A DNA stretch of 6,913 nucleotides from Chloroflexota bacterium (GTDB taxonomy: Bacteria; Chloroflexota; Limnocylindria; Limnocylindrales; CSP1-4), in assembly GCA_025355255.1 (NCBI GenBank), contig JANYAA010000249.1, positions 1-6,913 of the forward strand, given 5' to 3'. How positions within the stretch are numbered: the stretch's first letter is position 1; each line of letters begins with the position of its first letter. The translations under genes and the position numbers were made by a program. Below the pieces are notes generated by a model. It made no database searches. It was not told where the DNA came from and saw only the letters and a program-made list of their open reading frames with translations. Of this stretch, positions 1-6,913 are shown one piece after another.

Positions 1-1
1 G

Positions 2-877
2 CACCGCTGTGAGCAGCGACCCGATCAGCGCCACGAAGAACGCGCCGGAGATGCCCAAGTTGGCCTCGGGAAAGCCCAACGCCTGGACGACCAGCCACAG
101 GCGGAGGCCCTCAGTGGCCCAGACGCAGATGGTGAGCACGATGAGCGGCGGCAGCTGGCGCACGCCGACTGCGCCGAAGACACCTTCCTCAAACCGGTCG
201 TAGAGATCGACAAACCGGTGTGGCAGCGGCAGCTTGGTCAGGATCTGGCGGCCAAAGTTGCGCATGGTGAGCAGCAACACCGCCAATACGAGGACGACGG
301 CCACACCGAGCGCGCCCACAAACTGGATCTCGGGCGGGAAGCCGTTGCGGAAGCTCCAGAACCCGGCGCCGAGACCCAGGATCGCAATTGCGAACAGGTC
401 CAGCAGCCGCTCGACAAACACGGTCCCAAACGTGCGCGAGAGCGAGACCGGGCTGTTGATCTTGAGCAGGTATGCGCGGTAGACGTCCCCCAGCTTGGCG
501 GGCACCAGGCAGTTGACCATCCACGAGAGGAACAGAATCTCGGTGGAGTCCCGGACGCCGATACGGAGACCGGTGCCGCGCAGGATCCGGGCCCAGCGCA
601 GACCGCGCAGCGGGAACCCGAGATAGAAGACCCCAAACGCGGCCAGGAGCAGCAGCGGGTTGGCACTAGAAACGCCGGAGATGACGTCCTCCAGGCGGAC
701 TTTGAGGACCACTTGGAACGCAAGCGCCAGCAGAAGCAGCGGCACGACGATGGAGAGGATGGTCTTGGGCTGGCGCAGACGCCGGCCAATGGAGATCTGC
801 TCGCGCTCTGCGGCGGCCTCTGCGTCCGCCGCAGCGGCAGGATCTCCCTCCAGCAGTGCTTCGGCCTCGGGTTTCAT
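2..877 (-). CDS. Flippase-like/LPG synthase TM-domain membrane protein, partial (C-terminus cut by window edge)
   Basis: This frame is open from an ATG at 877 down to the window edge: 292 codons with no stop, so the C-terminus is missing. The first ~35 residues are hydrophilic and rich in Ala and Glu, probably cytoplasmic. Hydrophobic stretches follow at about residues 40-58, 73-92, 113-127, 153-172, 190-205, 240-270 and 276-292, so this is a polytopic inner-membrane protein. The segment around 119-160 (VPAKLGD, then RAYLL, then VERLLDL) is typical of the lysylphosphatidylglycerol synthase transmembrane/UPF0104 (YbhN, AglD-like) family. Family members are tied to lipid or glycolipid translocation and synthesis, but the substrate here cannot be named. 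No soluble aminoacyl-transferase domain is visible, though it could lie beyond the edge. The start codon overlaps the stop of the preceding PHP gene by one base (TGATG), implying translational coupling. Family call is fairly sure; function is not. Confidence 0.82.
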   Translation of the reverse strand, partial: MKPEAEALLEGDPAAAADAEAAAEREQISIGRRLRQPKTILSIVVPLLLLALAFQVVLKVRLEDVISGVSSANPLLLLAAFGVFYLGFPLRGLRWARILRGTGLRIGVRDSTEILFLSWMVNCLVPAKLGDVYRAYLLKINSPVSLSRTFGTVFVERLLDLFAIAILGLGAGFWSFRNGFPPEIQFVGALGVAVVLVLAVLLLTMRNFGRQILTKLPLPHRFVDLYDRFEEGVFGAVGVRQLPPLIVLTICVWATEGLRLWLVVQALGFPEANLGISGAFFVALIGSLLTAV

Positions 878-1599
878 CACACCTGCGGCGCTCCAGGTTC
901 GCCCGGCATGTCCGGGGGCTGGCGTGGGACACGCGCGTTGCCGCGCGCGCGGTTGATCAGTTTGGCCACCGGGGTGAGCGTGCGGACCAGGTATGAGGCC
1001 CGGCCAGGGACAAGCTCGATGGACTCGAGTGCGGCCAGCAGCCCGTGAGGCGTGCCGGGATCGCCATCCATCGCAGTGTAGGCGACACCCACTTCCAGCA
1101 CGCTGTGCGCATCGGAGACGGCCACGCCGGGCAGACCCAACTCGCGGGCGAAGGCCGCGGCGCGGTCGTTGCCGCTGCCGCCAACCAGCCGCGCGTTGTA
1201 CGCCTCCACCCAGTCAACCAGGGAGCCGATGGCCACCAGACGCGGGTCCTTCAGCATGGAGCCCCGGAAGCGGTCAAACGGGTGGGGAATGCCCACAAGG
1301 CCACCCTGCTCACGGACCTCGGCAATCGTGGCACGGGCGGATCGGCCGGGCGCGACGGCGCGCTGCAGAAACAGGGCGATCAGGTCCCCATCGGCGGTCT
1401 TGACCTCTTCGCCGATGATCACCACCAGCCCGTCCGGCGCCGCATCGCGGGCGCGCAGAGCACCCTCGATCCGGTCGTGGTCCGTGATGGCGAGGTGCGT
1501 GAGACCGCGCCTCGCCGCAGCCGCAACCACCGCCTCAGGCTTCGCCAGCGAGTCAAAACTCGCGCTCGTGTGGCAGTGCAGATCAACGAACGCCCTCAA
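877..1599 (-). CDS. PHP-domain metal-dependent phosphoesterase (TTG start)
   Basis: A 240-residue protein with the ordered metal-binding motifs of the PHP (polymerase and histidinol phosphatase) superfamily: DLHCH (His8, His10) with Asp16, TDHD at 39-42, GEE at 63-65, PHP at 105-107 and SDAH at 162-165. PHP proteins bind a small cluster of Zn, Mn or Fe ions and hydrolyse phosphoesters. The stand-alone architecture resembles the TrpH/YciV-like nuclease or phosphatase groups, but the substrate cannot be assigned. The C-terminal ~40 residues are basic, then Pro/Gly-rich, without a recognised domain. I chose TTG at 1599 because GGAG (1610-1607) sits 7 bases upstream and the conserved DLHCH motif begins five residues later. 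The longer frame to ATG 1761 would overlap mreB by ~100 bases and adds only Arg-rich sequence. It is predicted cytoplasmic, with no signal peptide, and its stop overlaps the next gene's ATG. Confidence 0.85.
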   Translation of the reverse strand: MRAFVDLHCHTSASFDSLAKPEAVVAAAARRGLTHLAITDHDRIEGALRARDAAPDGLVVIIGEEVKTADGDLIALFLQRAVAPGRSARATIAEVREQGGLVGIPHPFDRFRGSMLKDPRLVAIGSLVDWVEAYNARLVGGSGNDRAAAFARELGLPGVAVSDAHSVLEVGVAYTAMDGDPGTPHGLLAALESIELVPGRASYLVRTLTPVAKLINRARGNARVPRQPPDMPGEPGAPQV

Positions 1600-1658
1600 T
1601 CGCCTACTCCGGCGAGCAGTCGAGGCGTGGGGGCCACGGCGCGCGGGAGCCTGCCCAA
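1600..1658 (-). other. Short mreB-PHP intergenic gap with a small hairpin
   Basis: The 59-base gap contains a perfect 5-bp stem with a 3-base loop at 1638-1626 (minus strand CGTGG, CCC, CCACG). No T-run follows it, so it is not a convincing intrinsic terminator. It may be an mRNA secondary structure or processing point, or simply chance in GC-rich DNA. Confidence 0.3.
1606..1611 (-). promoter_or_regulatory. Shine-Dalgarno for the PHP gene (decides the TTG start)
   Basis: On the minus strand the sequence CGGAGT is followed seven bases after GGAG by TTG at 1599. No ATG or GTG in frame lies between the mreB stop and the conserved DLHCH motif, so this site supports TTG initiation. Confidence 0.6.
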
Positions 1659-2657
1659 CTAGATCTGCGAGACGAGCGACTTCTTGAAGAAGTCGAAGTG
1701 CTCCAGCGCGAGGCCCGTGCCGAGCGCCACGCAGTTGAGCGCGTTCTCGGCGACGTGGCACGGCACACCGGTCACCTGGGTGAGCAGCTTGTCCACGTTG
1801 CGCAGCAGCGAGCCGCCGCCCGACATGACCATGCCCTTGTCGATGATGTCCGACGAGAGCTCCGGGGGCGTCTGCTCGAGGACGCTGCGGACAGCGGCGA
1901 CGAGCTGCTGCAGCGGCACCTCGATTGCCTCCATGACCTCAGACGACGAGAGCTGAATGGTGCGCGGCAGACCCGCGATCAGGTCGCGGCCGCGAACCTC
2001 CATCGTGAGCTCGCGCTCCAGCGGCAGGGCCGTGCCGATCTGGATCTTCACTTCTTCAGACGTCCGCTCGCCCACCATCAGGTTGTACTTGCGCCGAATG
2101 TAGCTGGTGATCGCCTCGTCAAAGCGGTTGCCGCCGACGCGGAGGCTCTTGCTCACCACGATGCCGCCAAGGGAGATCACGGCGATCTCGCTGGTGCCGC
2201 CGCCGATGTCGATGATCATGTTCCCGGACGGGCCGCTGATGGGCACGTTGGCGCCGATCGCGGCGGCCAGGGGCTCCTCGATGAGGTACGCCTCCTTGGC
2301 GCCGGCCTTGAGGGCCGCATCGCGGACCGCGCGCTTCTCCACCGACGTGACGCCGGCGGGGACGCTGATCATCACTTCCGGGCGCGAGAACCCCATGGAG
2401 CCTTTGCGCGCCTTGTTGATGAAGAAGCGCAGCATGGCTTCTGTAATGACGTAGTCGGCGATGACACCGTCCTTCATCGGGCGGATGGCTGAGATGTTGG
2501 CGGGCGTGCGCCCGATCATCTCGCGCGCCTCTTCGCCCACGGCGACGATGCGGTTGTCATCGCTGACGGCGACAACAGAGGGCTCCGTGATGACGATGCC
2601 CTTGCCCTTGACGTAGACGATGACGTTCGCGGTGCCGAGATCAATGCCTATCTTCAT
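1659..2657 (-). CDS. mreB: Rod-shape-determining actin homologue MreB/Mbl
   Basis: A 332-residue MreB-family protein of normal full length (about 330-350). MreB binds ATP, polymerises in membrane-associated filaments and guides the elongation machinery that inserts peptidoglycan along the cell side wall. Visible motifs are the phosphate-1 loop DLGTAN (6-11), the [16 protein letters not shown] region (105-120), [11 protein letters not shown] (126-136) with the presumed catalytic Glu128, phosphate-2 DIGGGTSE (150-157) and the adenosine motif SGGGSLL (279-285). There is no N-terminal amphipathic extension like that of E. coli MreB. It starts at ATG 2657; a GGAG (2677-2674) lies 16 bases upstream, unusually far, and no in-frame alternative start is nearby. 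mreC and mreD do not follow; a PHP gene does. Position after murA recalls mbl of Bacillus, so MreB versus Mbl cannot be separated by inspection. Confidence 0.96.
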   Translation of the reverse strand: MKIGIDLGTANVIVYVKGKGIVITEPSVVAVSDDNRIVAVGEEAREMIGRTPANISAIRPMKDGVIADYVITEAMLRFFINKARKGSMGFSRPEVMISVPAGVTSVEKRAVRDAALKAGAKEAYLIEEPLAAAIGANVPISGPSGNMIIDIGGGTSEIAVISLGGIVVSKSLRVGGNRFDEAITSYIRRKYNLMVGERTSEEVKIQIGTALPLERELTMEVRGRDLIAGLPRTIQLSSSEVMEAIEVPLQQLVAAVRSVLEQTPPELSSDIIDKGMVMSGGGSLLRNVDKLLTQVTGVPCHVAENALNCVALGTGLALEHFDFFKKSLVSQI

Positions 2658-2743
2658 GACGGCGGGAATGCTACTCCGTGACGAAATGACGGGCGGCCGA
2701 GGCCGCGGGGATGGTCGTGGCAGGACCGCGCGCGGCCAGCAGG
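2658..2743 (-). other. murA-mreB intergenic gap with inverted repeats
   Basis: This 86-base gap is the longest complete one in the window. It holds GCGGCCTCGGCCGC (2706-2693), a perfect inverted repeat that can form a 5-bp stem with a CTCG tetraloop, and the 10-base palindrome CCGCGCGCGG (2735-2726) just after the murA stop. Downstream, CCGT and ACGG flank a 9-base loop at about 2692-2676. There is no T-tract, so a rho-independent terminator is not supported. No good -35/-10 pair was found. Possible roles are mRNA processing, partial attenuation, or none. Confidence 0.35.
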
Positions 2744-4075
2744 TCAGGCCGGATCGGCGGATCGGGTGATGGTCGCCCCGAGCTGCTGGAACTTGCGGTC
2801 GATGTTCTCATACCCCCGGTGCACGTGGTGTGCGCCGTGGATGAGGGATGTGCCCTCCGCTGCAAGGGCCGCGAGGATGAGCGAAGCCCCGGCGCGCAGG
2901 TCGCCGATGGACGCCTCTGCGCCGTGGAGCCGGGCCGGGCCGCGGATGACGGCGTTGTGGGCGTCGGCTATGTCAACCGTAGCACCCAACTTGCGCAACT
3001 CGGCCAGCCACTCGATGCGGTCCTCGAAGATCGCCTCGTGGATGCGCGAGCTGCCAGCCGCCTGGGTGAGCAGCACGCACACTGGCGGCTGGAGGTCCGT
3101 GGCGAGCCCAGGGTATGGCGCGGTTTCAATGTCGACGCCGTGCAGGTCCCCCGGACGCAGGCCGGTCGCGTCGATCTCCATGCGGCTGCCCTCGCAGTGC
3201 ACGGGCAGGCCGACGCGCGCAAACAGGTCCAGCAGCGCGCCCACGTGCCCGCAGGCCGCGTTCTCAAGCGTGAGCTTGCCGCCGGTCACCGCCGCGGCCA
3301 CAAGGAACGTGCCGGTCTCGATGCGATCCGGGACGACGCGGTGGTTGGCGCCGCGCAGTCGCCGCTGGCCGTGCACCTCGATGGTGTCGGGCGCGGTCCT
3401 CGCCACGTCCGCACCCATCTTCACGAGGAAGGCCATCAGGTCGTCAATCTCGGGTTCCTGCGCGGCCGGGTGAATGACCGTGCGGCCATCGGCCAGACAG
3501 GCGGCCAGCATCGCGTTCTCGGTCCCCATCACGGTGACCTGCGGGAAGTGCACCTCCCCGCCGCGGAGGCGACCCGGGGCCTGGGCGAAGTAGTAGCCGT
3601 TGCGGTAGTCAATCTCGGCGCCGAGGGCGCGCATCGCGTCCACGTGCAGGTTGACGGGCCGCCGGCCGATGCGGTCGCCGCCGGGGTTGCTGATGATCAC
3701 GCGGCCAAACCGCGTGAGCAGCGGGCCCAACAGGATGAACGAGGCGCGCATCTTGGCGGCCGCCTCAAGCGGGATGAACAGCCAGTCCACGTCCCCGGCG
3801 GCCACCTCGTAGATGCCCGCGGCCGGATGGTCCACCACGACGCCCAGATCCGCGAGCACGCCGGCCATCACGCGGACGTCTTCAATATCGGGGACATTCT
3901 CAAATCGGCAGCGCTCGCCGGTGAGGACGGCGGCGGCAAGCAGCTTGAGGGCGGCGTTCTTGGCCCCGCTGACCGCCACGGTCCCGCGGAGCGGCGTACC
4001 GCCCTCGATGCGGAAGGCCTCGGGCGCAGCGGGCTCGGGCCGGTATTCCCAATGGAAGGGCCGGGCGTCAGCCAT
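2744..4075 (-). CDS. murA: UDP-N-acetylglucosamine 1-carboxyvinyltransferase MurA, Cys-to-Asp active-site variant
   Basis: A 443-residue cytoplasmic enzyme of the EPSP synthase fold that transfers enolpyruvate from PEP to UDP-GlcNAc, the committed step of peptidoglycan synthesis. Landmarks are SGAKNAALK (36-44, Lys39 matching E. coli Lys22), KMRASF (108-113, Arg110 = Arg91), [14 protein letters not shown] (249-262), the catalytic Asp327 in TDLQ (= Asp305) and DLRAGASL (392-399, Arg394 = Arg397). The active-site loop reads [15 protein letters not shown] (130-144): Asp134 replaces the catalytic Cys115 of E. coli, the residue alkylated by fosfomycin. Asp variants in mycobacteria and chlamydiae are active and fosfomycin-resistant, so the same is inferred here. 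About 15 residues precede the usual N-terminus; ATG 4075 is kept because it lies only 3 bases after the atpC stop and no better start is seen. Expression is probably coupled to atpC. Confidence 0.97.
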   Translation of the reverse strand: MADARPFHWEYRPEPAAPEAFRIEGGTPLRGTVAVSGAKNAALKLLAAAVLTGERCRFENVPDIEDVRVMAGVLADLGVVVDHPAAGIYEVAAGDVDWLFIPLEAAAKMRASFILLGPLLTRFGRVIISNPGGDRIGRRPVNLHVDAMRALGAEIDYRNGYYFAQAPGRLRGGEVHFPQVTVMGTENAMLAACLADGRTVIHPAAQEPEIDDLMAFLVKMGADVARTAPDTIEVHGQRRLRGANHRVVPDRIETGTFLVAAAVTGGKLTLENAACGHVGALLDLFARVGLPVHCEGSRMEIDATGLRPGDLHGVDIETAPYPGLATDLQPPVCVLLTQAAGSSRIHEAIFEDRIEWLAELRKLGATVDIADAHNAVIRGPARLHGAEASIGDLRAGASLILAALAAEGTSLIHGAHHVHRGYENIDRKFQQLGATITRSADPA

Positions 4076-4078
4076 CGC

Positions 4079-4507
4079 CTAGCCGCGCGAGCGCGGACCC
4101 TCGCGGTGTCGGCGCTCGGCTACGCGTACGTGGAGAAGGGCCTGCTGCAGGGCGGCCCGGGCAGAGGACAGGTCGGCGCCCTCGTGGAAGCCGGACGCCA
4201 GCGTGCGCTCGGCCTCGCGGCGGGCCTCTTGCGCCTTCTCGAGGTCGATCTCAGAGGCGAGGCTGGCGGTCTCCGCCATGACGACAACCTTGTCGGGGCG
4301 AACCTGCAGGAATCCGCCGACGATGGCGAAGCTCTCCTCGTCGCCGTCCTTGCGGATCCTGAGCTCGCCCACCCCGAGGATGCTGACAAGCGGTGTGTGG
4401 TGCGGCAGGATGCCCAGCTCGCCCTCGACGCCCGGGACGAGGACCATGTCCACGTCGTCCGAGTACGCCAGCCGCTCGGGCGTGACGATCTCCAGGTGCA
4501 GCGGCAT
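4079..4507 (-). CDS. atpC: ATP synthase F1 subunit epsilon
   Basis: A 142-residue epsilon subunit, usual length about 130-145. This rotor subunit binds gamma and the c-ring and in many bacteria inhibits ATP hydrolysis. Residues 1-84 form the beta-sandwich domain, with the family motif GVEGELGILPHHTPLVS (26-42) and GGFLQV near 64-69. Residues 87-135 fit the two-helix C-terminal domain. The helix-1 motif known in ATP-binding epsilons as I/L-D-x-x-R-A is IDLEKA here (87-92), with Lys in place of Arg. The two helix-2 arginines of Bacillus PS3 epsilon appear as Gln122 and His126, so ATP sensing may be weak or absent; this rests on a remembered alignment. The last ten residues are basic and disordered-looking. 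It starts 5 bases after the atpD stop and ends 3 bases before murA, so it should be co-translated with both. Confidence 0.96.
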   Translation of the reverse strand: MPLHLEIVTPERLAYSDDVDMVLVPGVEGELGILPHHTPLVSILGVGELRIRKDGDEESFAIVGGFLQVRPDKVVVMAETASLASEIDLEKAQEARREAERTLASGFHEGADLSSARAALQQALLHVRVAERRHREGPRSRG

Positions 4508-4512
4508 GGCGG

Positions 4513-6815
<2,303 letters not shown>

Positions 6816-6823
6816 CGTTCAGG

Positions 6824-6841
6824 CTCCCGACCGCCGGTCGG
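6824..6841 (-). promoter_or_regulatory. atpG Shine-Dalgarno overlapped by a 6-bp hairpin
   Basis: On the minus strand CCGACC, GGC and GGTCGG (6841-6827) form a perfect 6-bp stem with a 3-base loop. The ribosome-binding site GGGAG (6828-6824) begins inside the 3' arm, sharing two bases with it, and lies 8 bases from ATG 6815. The pairing could partly occlude the site and lower gamma translation relative to alpha and beta. Symmetry and overlap are seen directly; the regulatory effect is inference. Confidence 0.4.
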
Positions 6842-6913
6842 ACGTGCCAAGGGCAAGGCGCCGACGAGCAAGCGAGCGAGCGCACTCGAACGTGCGTGAG
6901 CGAACGCGCGAAG
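6842..6913 (-). other. Leader upstream of atpG, probably the atpA-atpG spacer
   Basis: No gene is recognised in the right-hand 72 bases. They are low in complexity, with GCGAGCGAGCGC-type repeats (about 6871-6882) and a small hairpin of CGCAC and GTGCG around a 6-base loop (6896-6881). One frame stays open from the edge and stops at TGA just before atpG, but its Arg-rich translation does not resemble the C-terminus of AtpA. The atpA gene probably ends just beyond the window, though a divergent AtpA tail cannot be excluded. Confidence 0.4.

Noticed and set aside
218..1048. 276-codon plus-strand open frame opposite the flippase-like gene
   Set aside because: The minus strand carries a clear membrane protein with family motifs and coupled start; the plus frame is Gln/Arg/Glu-rich shadow sequence.
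1626..1638. Rho-independent terminator after mreB
   Set aside because: The stem is only 5 bp with a 3-base loop and no T-run follows it.
1600..1761. N-terminal extension of the PHP protein to ATG 1761
   Set aside because: It would overlap the 3' end of mreB by about 100 bases, has no family similarity, and a good ribosome-binding site supports TTG 1599.
1698..2492. 264-codon plus-strand open frame opposite mreB
   Set aside because: It is antisense to an intact mreB and its translation is the usual Arg/Ala/Asp/His-rich shadow.
2665..2698. Possible promoter for mreB (TAGCAT as a -10 element)
   Set aside because: It matches TATAAT at only 4 of 6 positions, and the hexamer 17 bases upstream (CCGCCC) does not resemble TTGACA.
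6825..6913. C-terminus of AtpA at the right edge
   Set aside because: A frame is open and stops just before atpG, but the Arg-rich translation shows no AtpA-like sequence; the spacer explanation is simpler.

Overview
The window reads as chromosomal housekeeping DNA from a GC-rich bacterium (roughly mid-60s percent GC by eye, not computed). A phylum cannot be fixed from inspection. The F1 subunit sequences, the ATP-synthase/murA/mreB order and the PHP plus flippase-like downstream pair would suit Chloroflexota or a similar Gram-positive-side lineage, but that is a low-to-moderate confidence inference. All seven genes lie on the minus strand and are transcribed from right to left, with short gaps or overlaps, so they look like one long transcription unit that continues beyond both window edges.

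In transcription order: positions 6913-6816 hold a non-coding leader with small hairpins. Then come atpG (F1 gamma), atpD (F1 beta) and atpC (F1 epsilon), the 3' part of an F0F1 ATP synthase operon; atpA is expected just outside the right edge. Only 3 bases after atpC comes murA, the first committed enzyme of peptidoglycan synthesis. An 86-base gap with inverted repeats follows, then mreB, the actin-like shape determinant. After a 59-base gap there is a PHP-domain metal-dependent phosphoesterase starting with TTG, overlapping by one base the start of a polytopic membrane protein of the lysylphosphatidylglycerol-synthase transmembrane/flippase-like (UPF0104) family, which runs off the left edge.

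The first half of the unit makes ATP and the second half serves the cell envelope. The arrangement resembles the Firmicutes neighbourhood in which atpC lies near murAA and mbl. The most noteworthy observation is that MurA has Asp instead of the catalytic Cys (E. coli Cys115) that fosfomycin alkylates, so the host enzyme is predicted to be naturally fosfomycin-insensitive. I found no mobile element, CRISPR array, tRNA, rRNA, phage gene or evident new defence system. Very long plus-strand open frames opposite these genes are best explained as GC-rich antisense shadows.
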